NCBI GenBank assembly: GCA_002309655.1
Contig: DBXM01000018.1
Coordinates: forward strand, 75,847 to 114,624
Origin: Mageeibacillus sp. UBA1212
GTDB lineage: Bacteria; Bacillota; Clostridia; UBA1212
Direction: 5' to 3'
DNA length: 38,778 nucleotides
The notes beneath the pieces are model-generated. The model made no database searches. It saw only the letters and a list, made by a program, of their open reading frames with translations, and was not told the origin of the DNA. A program made the position numbers and the translations under genes. Below are positions 32,127 through 38,778 of this stretch, piece after piece (the stretch's first letter is position 1; each line of letters starts with the position of its first letter).

Positions 32127-33149
32127 ATGAAAAAAAGCCAGTTTATAACGATCTTCATAATGTTCATCATCGCGTCCGTGCTTATCTGCATCGGGTGCTT
32201 CTTGAAAACATCTCCGGGTGAGGAACCGTCCGGCGCCACCGCGACAGACAGCGGCACGGCGATTCTGCCCACGATAAAACCGATGGAGACCGAAATTCCC
32301 GAAGGAACCGGGCAGCCGGAAGATACGGCAGGACCCGACGCCACCGAGGCGCCCACCGAGGTTCCCACTGAAGAACCCACCGAAACTCCCGCGCAGCCTG
32401 TCGTATTCCCGACAATCAAAAACGCGGACTTTGTGCAGTACAACTCCAAATGCGAGCACTTCTCGACCAGGTGGCAGACAGGCGCCGACAACCAGAACCG
32501 AGCGGTCATTCAGGACTACGTTCTGGAGATAATCAAGGACGTCGACTACGTCTTCTACACGATCGAGTCGGACACGGCCTGGGACCACTATATGACATTC
32601 TCGCTCCACTATGAGTACGGCTACACTGCCAAAACCCTCGACCTCCTGAAGGACTACAACATCAAAGCCGTGTTCTTCGTTTCCGAGCAGTACATCAAGG
32701 AGAACCCCGATCTCGTCCGCCGCATGAAGGAAGAGGGGCACCTGATCGGCAATAGAGGCGTCGTCGGCGACTCCAATATCGAGAAGCTGACAGCGGAGAC
32801 GTTCGCGGAGGGGCTGCTGGCCGTCGAGGCGGAGTACAGGAAGCTTTTCGGCGAGAGCGAGCGCATGTATCTGTTCAGAACGGACTACTTCAGCACGCGG
32901 CTTCTCAAGGTGGCCGAGGCGATGGGCTACACCGTGGTCTTCAGAACCTACACCTACTACAGCGACGCCGAGGATTTCAAGAACAGATCCGCCGCCGACC
33001 TTTGCGAAAGGTTCAACGAGCGCGCCGCCTACAACGGCAGTGTTTCCGAGTTCACCGTGGAGGAGAAGTGCTACGAAGCGCTTAAGCTGTTCATTCCGAA
33101 CGGCGTTGACGAGAACATCAACTTCAGGCTGATTGAGCGCAGGCGCTGA
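32127..33149 (+). CDS. Polysaccharide deacetylase-like protein, catalytically inactive (pseudoenzyme)
   Basis: A 340-residue exported protein with an N-terminal hydrophobic segment (about 5-24, a signal anchor or a lipoprotein signal at IGC). A Thr/Glu/Pro-rich linker (about 28-92) precedes a NodB-type domain related to PdaA. TLDLLKDYNIKAVFFVSEQYIKENPDLVRRM aligns well with PdaA-type deacetylases (shown here by its position, residues about 170-200). The catalytic residues are lost: TFDDG/TFDNG is TFSLH, the GNHSxxHP metal motif is GNRGVVGDS, and RPPRG is FRTDYF. The C-terminal LLHT segment is also missing. It is therefore likely to bind sugar or wall polymer, or to have a structural role. ATG 32127 follows AAAGGATG. 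Confidence 0.8.
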   Translation: MKKSQFITIFIMFIIASVLICIGCFLKTSPGEEPSGATATDSGTAILPTIKPMETEIPEGTGQPEDTAGPDATEAPTEVPTEEPTETPAQPVVFPTIKNADFVQYNSKCEHFSTRWQTGADNQNRAVIQDYVLEIIKDVDYVFYTIESDTAWDHYMTFSLHYEYGYTAKTLDLLKDYNIKAVFFVSEQYIKENPDLVRRMKEEGHLIGNRGVVGDSNIEKLTAETFAEGLLAVEAEYRKLFGESERMYLFRTDYFSTRLLKVAEAMGYTVVFRTYTYYSDAEDFKNRSAADLCERFNERAAYNGSVSEFTVEEKCYEALKLFIPNGVDENINFRLIERRR

Positions 33150-33162
33150 TGAAATGATTATA

Positions 33163-33202
33163 GGAAGCGTTGATTTAGCAACTGTTGTTTGCCGGCGCTT
33201 CC
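33163..33202 (+). repeat. Short remnant or minimal form of the A-D repeat
   Basis: GGAAGCG (33163-33169) pairs with CGCTTCC (33196-33202). The 5' side continues TTGATTTAGC like the P1 of copy A, and GTTTGCCG resembles the P2 strand of copy D. It starts 13 bases after the stop codon of the deacetylase-like gene. Confidence 0.5.
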
Positions 33203-33277
33203 TTAAAGATATTGCCGCGTGGGAACGTTTACGGAGTTATCGAAGTTTCTCCGCCGGCTCACGCGGCTTTTGATTAG

Positions 33278-33350
33278 CCGGAAAATATTGCCGGAGGGCG
33301 GAAAATATAGCCGAAAGGCGGAAAAAACTACCGAAAGGCGGGAAATATGA
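33278..33350 (+). repeat. Tandem 20-base repeats upstream of the ACT gene
   Basis: Three 20-base units (33291, 33311, 33331), consensus CCGAAAGGCGGAAAATATAG, preceded by a partial CCGGAAAATATTG. The last unit supplies the ribosome site (AAAGGCGGG) and overlaps the ATG of the next gene at 33347. Confidence 0.85.
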
Positions 33351-33619
33351 ACAAAGCGATAATTACGGTTCTCGGAGCCGACAAAAAAGGGATAATTGCC
33401 GCGGTCAGCGGGTATCTCGCAAACAACGACATCAACATTCTCGACATCAGCCAGACGATTATGGCGAATATCTTCACGATGATCACGATGGTGGACATAA
33501 GCGAGGCGAAAAAGCCGTTCGATGAGATCTACGAGGACCTGAAGAAGCTCGGGGACGGGCTCGGGGTCATCATTCAGATTCAGCTGGCGGAGATTTTCGA
33601 CGCAATGCACAGAATTTGA
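33347..33619 (+). CDS. ACT domain-containing protein (UPF0237)
   Basis: A 90-residue ACT-domain protein. NKAIITVLGADKKGIIAAVSGYL has the Gly-rich ligand loop, followed by DINILDISQTIM and FTMITMVDI. Family members occur next to UPF0210 genes and are thought to sense an amino acid or other small ligand. It ends 66 bases before the UPF0210 gene, so the two probably form one unit. The start codon lies at the end of a tandem repeat. Confidence 0.93.
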   Translation: MNKAIITVLGADKKGIIAAVSGYLANNDINILDISQTIMANIFTMITMVDISEAKKPFDEIYEDLKKLGDGLGVIIQIQLAEIFDAMHRI

Positions 33620-33685
33620 CGGCCCGCGAAAAGAAAACGCCGGGCTGTGAGAATGTGAGAAATGTTAGGACCGTGAGGTGGAAAA

Positions 33686-35047
33686 GTGTTTATATCGGCT
33701 GACGAAATAACGCAAACATTACATATGATACAGTCGGAGCACCTCGACATAAGAACGGTGACCATGGGCATAAGCCTGCTCGACTGCATAAAGAACAGCG
33801 CCGAAGCGACGTGCGAGGCGGTTTACTCCAAGATCATGAAGAGGGCGGCGAGGCTCGTTCCCGAGTGCGAGGCGATCGAGCGCGAGTTCGGGATTCCAAT
33901 CGTGAACAAGCGCATCTCGATCACGCCGGCGTCACTTCTGATGGGAAATTTCAAACCGGACGAGTGCGTGAAGCTCGCGCTGACGCTCGAAAAGGCGGCG
34001 CATGACGCAGGCGTGAATTTTATCGGCGGCTACTCCGCGCTGGTCCACAAGGGCTACACGGACGCGGACAGGAAGCTTATCGACTCGATTCCGGAGGCGC
34101 TGGCGGCAACGTCCTCGGTCTGTTCGAGCGTGAACGTCGCGACTACGAAGGCGGGCATCAACATGAACGCCGTTCGCGACATGGGCGTCCTTATAAAGAA
34201 GGCGGCAGAGTTGACGAAGGACAGCGGCGGTTCCGCGTGCGCGAGGCTGGTGGTTTTCGCGAACGCACCGGAGGACAACCCGTTCATGGCGGGCGCGTTC
34301 CACGGAATCGGCGAGCCGGAGTGCGTCATAAACGTGGGCGTGAGCGGCCCGGGAGTGGTTCTCAGCGCCATCAGGAAGGTGCGCGGCGAGGACTTCACCG
34401 TGCTGGCGGAAACTGTCAAGAAGACCGCGTTCAAGATCACGCGAATGGGCCAGATCGTGGCGCAGGAGGCGGGAAAGAGACTCGGCGCGGAGTTCGGAAT
34501 TGTGGACCTGTCGCTGGCGCCGACGCCCGCGGTGGGCGACAGCGTGGCGAGAATCCTTGAGGAAATGGGCCTTGAGGCCTGCGGAGCGCCGGGGACGACC
34601 GCCGCCCTCGCGCTTTTAAACGACGCTGTCAAAAAGGGCGGCGTGATGGCTTCTTCGCACGTGGGCGGCCTGAGCGGGGCGTTCATTCCCGTGAGCGAGG
34701 ACGAGGGCATGATCGCGGCGGTAAGGCGAGGCTCGCTTTCGATAGAAAAATTAGAGGCGATGACCTGCGTCTGCTCCGTTGGACTTGACATGATCGTGGT
34801 TCCGGGCGACACTTCCTCTTCCACGATTTCCGCGATAATTGCGGACGAGATTGCGATCGGCACGGTCAACAACAAGACGACTGCCGTGAGGATCATTCCC
34901 GCCCCGGGGCTCAAAGAAGGCGACACCGTCGAATTCGGCGGTCTTCTCGGCGAGGGCCCGGTCATGCGAGTGAACCCGTTCGGCAGCGAGAAGTTTATCG
35001 CGAGAGGCGGAAGGATTCCCGCGCCGATCCACAGTCTGAGAAACTGA
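33686..35047 (+). CDS. UPF0210 (PFL family, DUF711) protein
   Basis: A 453-residue protein matching the full length of the family. Long conserved stretches include DIRTVTMGISLLDC, RISITPASLLMGNF, SSVNVATTKAGINMNAV, GVSGPGVVLSAI and PFGSEKFIARGGRIPAPI at the end. GTG 33686 lies after GTGAGGTGGAAAA. It is paired with the ACT protein upstream, as in many Firmicutes. The biochemical role is unknown; the fold is related to a glycyl-radical-type barrel (PFL-like) but it is not pyruvate formate-lyase. Confidence 0.93.
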   Translation: MFISADEITQTLHMIQSEHLDIRTVTMGISLLDCIKNSAEATCEAVYSKIMKRAARLVPECEAIEREFGIPIVNKRISITPASLLMGNFKPDECVKLALTLEKAAHDAGVNFIGGYSALVHKGYTDADRKLIDSIPEALAATSSVCSSVNVATTKAGINMNAVRDMGVLIKKAAELTKDSGGSACARLVVFANAPEDNPFMAGAFHGIGEPECVINVGVSGPGVVLSAIRKVRGEDFTVLAETVKKTAFKITRMGQIVAQEAGKRLGAEFGIVDLSLAPTPAVGDSVARILEEMGLEACGAPGTTAALALLNDAVKKGGVMASSHVGGLSGAFIPVSEDEGMIAAVRRGSLSIEKLEAMTCVCSVGLDMIVVPGDTSSSTISAIIADEIAIGTVNNKTTAVRIIPAPGLKEGDTVEFGGLLGEGPVMRVNPFGSEKFIARGGRIPAPIHSLRN

Positions 35048-35104
35048 GATTACAAACCGGAGCGTGTACCGCACTCAACCGGTTCTCCGGAGAAAGCTTT
35101 TAAA

Positions 35105-36325
35105 ATGGCGAAAATTGGCATTCTGGGAGGGACTTTTGATCCCGTTCACAACGGACATATCGCGTGCGCGGAGCAGATCAGGGACGAATTCGGCCTTGAC
35201 CGCGTCTTGTTCGTGCTCTCCGCGAACCCTCCCCACAAATTTGCGAGCGACGTGACGCCGGCGCGGCTCAGGGCGCGGATGATCGAGCTTGCGCTTGAGG
35301 GGCACGAAGGGCTTTGTCTCTGCGACCTGGAGCTCAGGCGGCCCGGTTATTCGTACTCGGCCGACACAATTGCGGAACTTCTCGAAACGTACCCCGACGA
35401 CGAGTTTTACTATATTATCGGGACAGACGCGGCGGTGAGGCTTCCCGACTGGAAGAACGTCGAGGCGCTGACGGCAGGCTGCTCGTTCATTCTGGTGAAG
35501 CGTCCGGGCGACTCTCCCGAAATTGCGGAGAAGGCGGTGGCGGCGCTGGAAAAGGCCGGCGCGAAGTTCTTTAATTCCCGCTCGGAAAATCTTGCGGACG
35601 TGTCGTCGACTTCGATTCGCGAGGCGGTGCGGGAAGCCGGAATTATTTGTGAAGAGCTGCCGGAGAAGGGGCTCGTTCCCGAAGCGGTTTGCCGATTTAT
35701 AGGCAAAAACAACCTCTATAAGGGGCTTCCCTGGACCGAGGAGATGATCGTCGCGGACCTTAGGAGCGTGCTCAAGCCGGGGCGGTTCATTCACAGTCTG
35801 GGCGTCGCGGAGGAGGCGGAAAGGCTCGCGGAAAAATACGGAGTCGACAGGAAAAAGGCGCGGCTGGCGGGGCTGCTTCACGACTGCGGCAAGAACGTTT
35901 CCGAGGGGCAGCTGGTGTGGATCGGCATGACCAAGAACGACTTTGCGGCGGTTCCGGGCGGGAACGTCAACGTGCGGGTCATTCACGGACCGGTGGGCGC
36001 GATTGTCGCGGAGCGCAGGTACGGAGTGACCGACCCTGAAGTTTTAAGCGCCATCGCGAAGCACACGACCGGAGCGGCGGAGATGACCCTTCTTGACAAG
36101 ATTATTTTCCTGGCCGACTACACCGAAAAGAACCGGAAGGGCGAACTTTTCGACAACGTGCGGCGCGTTCTTGACAGGCGCGGACCCGACGCGGCGATAA
36201 GGTATTCCTGCGACGAAACGATCAAGCTGATCTTAAAACGCGGCGAACAGATCGACATAAGAACGGTCGAGGCGCGCAACTCGGCGCTTGAACTTGAGAA
36301 TAAACCGGACACGCCGCAGGTTTAA
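35105..36325 (+). CDS. nadD: NadD-YqeK fusion: nicotinate-nucleotide adenylyltransferase with HD-domain phosphatase
   Basis: A 406-residue two-domain protein. Residues 1-204 are NadD (GGTFDPVHNGH at 8-18 with the nucleotide-binding HxxH, and SSTSIREA near 167-174), which makes deamido-NAD from nicotinate mononucleotide and ATP. Residues about 210-400 are YqeK, an HD-domain hydrolase of diadenosine tetraphosphate. Its metal ligands include His230 (FIHSLGV) and His259-Asp260 (LLHDCGKN), followed by HTTG. In most Firmicutes these are separate adjacent genes; here they are one reading frame. ATG 35105 follows GGAGAAAG. rsfS follows 62 bases later, as in the usual cluster. Confidence 0.93.
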   Translation: MAKIGILGGTFDPVHNGHIACAEQIRDEFGLDRVLFVLSANPPHKFASDVTPARLRARMIELALEGHEGLCLCDLELRRPGYSYSADTIAELLETYPDDEFYYIIGTDAAVRLPDWKNVEALTAGCSFILVKRPGDSPEIAEKAVAALEKAGAKFFNSRSENLADVSSTSIREAVREAGIICEELPEKGLVPEAVCRFIGKNNLYKGLPWTEEMIVADLRSVLKPGRFIHSLGVAEEAERLAEKYGVDRKKARLAGLLHDCGKNVSEGQLVWIGMTKNDFAAVPGGNVNVRVIHGPVGAIVAERRYGVTDPEVLSAIAKHTTGAAEMTLLDKIIFLADYTEKNRKGELFDNVRRVLDRRGPDAAIRYSCDETIKLILKRGEQIDIRTVEARNSALELENKPDTPQV

Positions 36326-36387
36326 AACGATTGGGAAAAAGGCTGAAACACGCCTAAAATAATATGTGCAATCTGAAAGGAGAATGT

Positions 36388-36777
36388 ATGACACCTGAAC
36401 TGATGGTAGAAAAAATCAAAGACGCAATCGACAACAGAAAGGGCAGGGACATCGAAGTGATCCCGCTCGCCGAGAAGACGATCATCGCCGACTACTTCGT
36501 GATCTGCAGCGGCACATCGACCACACACCTGCGCGGTATCGCCGACGAAGTTATCGAAAAGCTCGAAAAAGAGGGCGTTGTCGCGGCGCACGTTGAAGGC
36601 TATGAGACCGCCACGTGGATTCTGATCGACTTCCTCGACGTCGTCGTTCATATTTTCCAGCAGAGCGAGCGCGAGTTCTACAACCTCGAGAAGCTCTGGA
36701 ACGGAAGCGCGGCAGGCAGAAAGAAGGCCGAAACCGCAGCCTCTTCCGCACCCGCTGAAAAGCAGGAACTTGGCTGA
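36388..36777 (+). CDS. rsfS: Ribosomal silencing factor RsfS
   Basis: A 129-residue protein that binds ribosomal protein uL14 and blocks subunit joining under nutrient limitation. The RsfS core has GRDIEVIPLAEKTIIADYFVICSGTS, followed by HVEGYETATWILIDFLDVVVHIFQ and REFYNLEKLW. A C-terminal Ala/Lys-rich tail of about 25 residues follows. I chose ATG 36388 because AAAGGAGAA lies immediately upstream; an earlier ATG at 36364 sits before that site. Overlap or close spacing with the HAD gene downstream suggests co-transcription. Confidence 0.94.
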   Translation: MTPELMVEKIKDAIDNRKGRDIEVIPLAEKTIIADYFVICSGTSTTHLRGIADEVIEKLEKEGVVAAHVEGYETATWILIDFLDVVVHIFQQSEREFYNLEKLWNGSAAGRKKAETAASSAPAEKQELG

Positions 36778-36808
36778 AACCCAGATGGCGGCACCGCCGC
36801 TTCACAAC

Positions 36809-37459
36809 ATGAACAAACTGTATATTTTCGATTTTGACGGCACCCTTTCCGACACCGGCGGGGATATCGCCTTTTCCGTGCGCGAAACGCAGAGGCATTT
36901 CGGGGCGCCGCTTATGGACGGGAAGGCCATCCTCGCGAACGTCGGTTACGGCGCCCGCCATCTTATCGAGCGCACTGTCGGCTCCGCAGCGGACTCGGTA
37001 GCGCCCATTGAAGAGATTTTCAAATTCTACGTGGGCGAGTATTTTGACCACTGCACCGACACCTCGCGCCTGTACGAAGGCGTCACGGAAACGCTCGACC
37101 TGCTGCTTGCGCGCGGCGACAAGTGCGCGGTCTTCACGAACAAACCGCTGCCGGTAACGCTCAAGATGCTCGACTTTTTCGGCATCACCGGCCGCTTTTC
37201 CGCGATTTTCTGCCCCGAGAACCTTACTAAAAGGAAGCCGGATCCCGAGGGAATTTTGCGATGCATGGAAAAAACCGGCGTCCCCGCGGGAAACACGTTA
37301 ATGTGCGGCGACTCGAAACCGGACATTGACGCGGGCCGCGCCGCCGGCGTGAAAACGTGCGGACTTACGTTCGGCATGGGCAATCGCGAAAAGCTTCTTG
37401 CCGCGGGTCCGGATTATCTGGCATCGTCCTTCAGGGAAATCGCGGACATAGTATTCTGA
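36809..37459 (+). CDS. HAD-family phosphatase, Gph-like
   Basis: A haloacid-dehalogenase-type phosphatase of about 216 residues. Motif I is FDFDGTLSDTGGDI with the nucleophile Asp, motif II is VFTNKP, the motif III Lys is in KRKPDPEG, and motif IV is CGDSKPDIDAG. The fold and size resemble phosphoglycolate phosphatase (Gph). The start is uncertain: TTG at 36770 overlaps rsfS by eight bases but is only two bases from its AGGA, ATG 36785 is in frame, and ATG 36809 fits the family start (MNKLYIFDFDG). Translation is probably coupled to rsfS. The substrate is unknown. Confidence 0.88.
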   Translation: MNKLYIFDFDGTLSDTGGDIAFSVRETQRHFGAPLMDGKAILANVGYGARHLIERTVGSAADSVAPIEEIFKFYVGEYFDHCTDTSRLYEGVTETLDLLLARGDKCAVFTNKPLPVTLKMLDFFGITGRFSAIFCPENLTKRKPDPEGILRCMEKTGVPAGNTLMCGDSKPDIDAGRAAGVKTCGLTFGMGNREKLLAAGPDYLASSFREIADIVF

Positions 37460-37487
37460 AATTTTACCTATAGTTAGAAAAAAAGCA

Positions 37488-37522
37488 CCGCGCGGCCGTC
37501 GATGACGGCCGCGCGGCTTTGC
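37488..37522. terminator. Terminator after the HAD gene
   Basis: CCGCGCGGCCGTC (37488-37500) and GACGGCCGCGCGG (37504-37516) form a 13-pair stem with a three-base loop. CTTTGCTTT follows on the plus strand, and a run of T on the minus strand, so it may stop transcription from both sides. Confidence 0.75.
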
Positions 37523-37568
37523 TTTGATGCGAATTGCATTTCATATTCTAAATTGTTGCGGGCAAGCG

Positions 37569-37589
37569 CCCGGAATCAGCGCTTCCGGG
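37569..37589. other. Small hairpin near repeat D
   Basis: CCCGGAA (37569-37575) pairs with TTCCGGG (37583-37589) around TCAGCGC. The AATCAGCGCTTCC inside matches the 3' end of copy A, so it may be a leftover end of the repeat family. Confidence 0.4.
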
Positions 37590-37603
37590 GAATTCTTTGT
37601 GGA

Positions 37604-37773
37604 GCGAAGCGCCAAGTTTCGAGCTATTTTTAAGCGTACGGATCCGAAGGTGTACAAGTGTACTCCGAGAGGTCCGTACGCTTAAAGCGATTTGCCGTAG
37701 CAATTGCCAACGGCACCTTATTATAATTATTCACACGGCAAACCGCGCAAAGAGCCGAAAATCGGCGCTTCGC
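37604..37773 (-). repeat. Modular structured repeat, copy D
   Basis: On the minus strand this copy starts in the TAG stop codon of the TPM gene. P1 is a perfect 10-pair helix (37764-37773 with 37604-37613). P2 is 37735-37746 with 37687-37698, 11 Watson-Crick pairs and one wobble. P3 is a perfect 14-pair stem (37673-37686 with 37629-37642) around a 30-base cap (37643-37672) that matches those of B and C. AAAAATAGCTCG follows P3. It is 170 bases long, close to copy B counted to its inner P1 (168). Confidence 0.8.
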
Positions 37774-38778
37774 TAGAATCTGCCGCCTCCGCCGCCATGA
37801 CTGACTCCGCTCGAGCCGTAGCTGTGCCCGCCGCCGGAGTAGCCGCCGCGTGAGCCGCCTGACGAACTCGTGTCAACGTGCCGTACGCTGGTTGTGGACT
37901 TCTTGACGAAAACTTCCTTCTTGTCGCGGATGGCCTTCCCGTCGATGTAGTGCGTTCCCGCCACAGTCGTGATCTTCGGGTCCCTGTCTTTGGTGACGGA
38001 GGACGCGCGGATCAGCGCGAAGAGGGAGGCGAGGATGCCGATGAAGACGTACTTCCCGGTGCTGAGCGGGTAGTGGCCGAGGGCGAGCCGGACGCGCAGG
38101 TAGCGGATGAACTTGTTGATTGCGCCTTCGTAGTTGCCGAGGGCCATGCGGGTCGAGATCGCGCTGTAGAGCTTGCTGATCTTGGAGTCGAGCTTCGTGG
38201 CGGACTTGCCGCTGGTGGCGATCGTGAAGTCGCGGTCGCTCGGGTTGTTCGAGATGACCAGCAGGATGCCGCTGTACTCGTCGCCCTGGCCGTAGCCGTT
38301 GTAGATCATGTAGTCGTCTGCGTAGTTCGAGAGGTCGTAGTCGCGGCCGTACATGCCGTGGTTTGCGGCAACGACGGTTTCACGTCCGTAGTCGGCGGGG
38401 CTGAAGTTGGTGACCGTGAGGATCGCCACGTCCTGCTTGCGGTTTTTGGAGAGCCTTTCGAGCTTCTTCGTGATCTTGGCCTCGTAGGCGTCGGGAAGGA
38501 TGCCGGCGCTGTCGATGACGCGGGGCAGGTTCTCGCCATGGAAGCGCGTGAACGAGCTCTGGTACTTGCCTTTTTCCATCGCGAAAACGAGCGAGAGGTA
38601 CTCGGGAACGAGCTTCAGCTTGTTCTTGTCGGAATCGGTGTCGATAAAGGTCTTGGCCTCGCCTTTTTTGTTGAATCTGAAGTTGGCGGCGCTGCCGGAC
38701 TCGAAGCAGCCGACCGTGAAGTCGGTACCGCTCTTCGTGAATACAATTGCGACGCCGGATTTGTCGTAGCCGCTGCCG
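37773..38778 (-). CDS. TPM-domain membrane protein, 5'-truncated by the window edge
   Basis: The frame is open from the right edge to the TAG at 37773: 334 residues visible, with no start codon required inside the window (a Met at 38579 is internal). Residues about 66-205 hold a TPM domain, recognisable by LPRVIDSAGILPDAYEAKI, DVAILTVTNFS and GILLVISNNPSDRDFTIATSG. A membrane helix (about YVFIGILASLFALI) follows, then a Gly/Ser/His-rich tail ending GGGGGRF. TPM proteins of this form (YgcG-like) are membrane proteins of unclear function, some with phosphatase activity. The visible 66 residues before the TPM domain belong to another, unrecognised domain. Confidence 0.85.
   Translation of the reverse strand, partial: GSGYDKSGVAIVFTKSGTDFTVGCFESGSAANFRFNKKGEAKTFIDTDSDKNKLKLVPEYLSLVFAMEKGKYQSSFTRFHGENLPRVIDSAGILPDAYEAKITKKLERLSKNRKQDVAILTVTNFSPADYGRETVVAANHGMYGRDYDLSNYADDYMIYNGYGQGDEYSGILLVISNNPSDRDFTIATSGKSATKLDSKISKLYSAISTRMALGNYEGAINKFIRYLRVRLALGHYPLSTGKYVFIGILASLFALIRASSVTKDRDPKITTVAGTHYIDGKAIRDKKEVFVKKSTTSVRHVDTSSSGGSRGGYSGGGHSYGSSGVSHGGGGGRF

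Noticed and set aside
33686..35047. PFL-family label read as pyruvate formate-lyase
   Set aside because: There is no glycyl-radical motif and the sequence matches UPF0210, which only shares the abbreviation.
10535..37773. Repeats A-D as insertion sequences or CRISPR
   Set aside because: No transposase or cas gene is present, units are not regularly spaced, and there are no unique spacers. A non-autonomous mobile element remains possible but no target-site duplication was seen.

Overview
The window looks like a chromosomal segment of an uncultured, fairly high-GC member of the Clostridia (Firmicutes), probably from a rumen or gut. This rests on the gene families: LytR-CpsA-Psr wall protein, Lgt beside a RodA-type SEDS protein, a YggS-SepF division pair, the GldA/F/G-like ABC set followed by a DUF4340 protein, a corrinoid methyltransferase operon with its ferredoxin-type activator, the UPF0237/UPF0210 pair, YnbB, and NadD-YqeK-RsfS. 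Lipoprotein signals are of the LCAC type and several genes start with TTG or GTG. No rRNA, tRNA, CRISPR, transposase or prophage gene was seen.

Layout. 1-4.1 kb: two tandem SGNH hydrolases (-), a BspA-like leucine-rich-repeat lipoprotein (+) and an MFS transporter (-). Inverted repeats built on CGTGA lie in two of the control regions. 4.2-10.5 kb: an LCP wall protein, then a tightly coupled four-gene ABC operon. 11-18.8 kb: envelope and division genes (lgt, SEDS, HlyD-like adaptor, yggS, sepF, small membrane protein). 19-22 kb: gyrA. 22-26.2 kb: RNA-modification and ribosome genes (mnmA, flavodoxin, two SPOUT methyltransferases, yhbY). 26.2-29.7 kb: corrinoid protein, UROD-type methyltransferase and reductive activator. 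29.9-33.1 kb: PAP2 phosphatase, YnbB-like PLP enzyme and a catalytically dead polysaccharide deacetylase. 33.3-37.5 kb: ACT protein, UPF0210, NadD-YqeK fusion, RsfS, HAD phosphatase. The right edge holds a 5'-truncated TPM-domain protein (-).

The most unusual content is non-coding. Four copies (A-D) of a modular repeat of about 170-440 nt sit between genes, and three of them start at or within a few bases of a stop codon on the same strand. They keep the same helices with different sequences: the terminal helix, an inner helix and a long hairpin all change on both sides together, while a 30-nt hairpin cap and an AAAAATAGCTC segment stay nearly constant. Extra hairpin modules are nested in copies A and C. 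I read this as a structured-RNA or BOX-like mobile element family that I do not recognise.

A second repeat class, short tandem arrays built on CCGGGAAATAT with unit lengths of 13, 20 and 41 bp, is confined to about 22-33.4 kb. It lies directly upstream of several genes, and the same core also occurs inside coding sequence.
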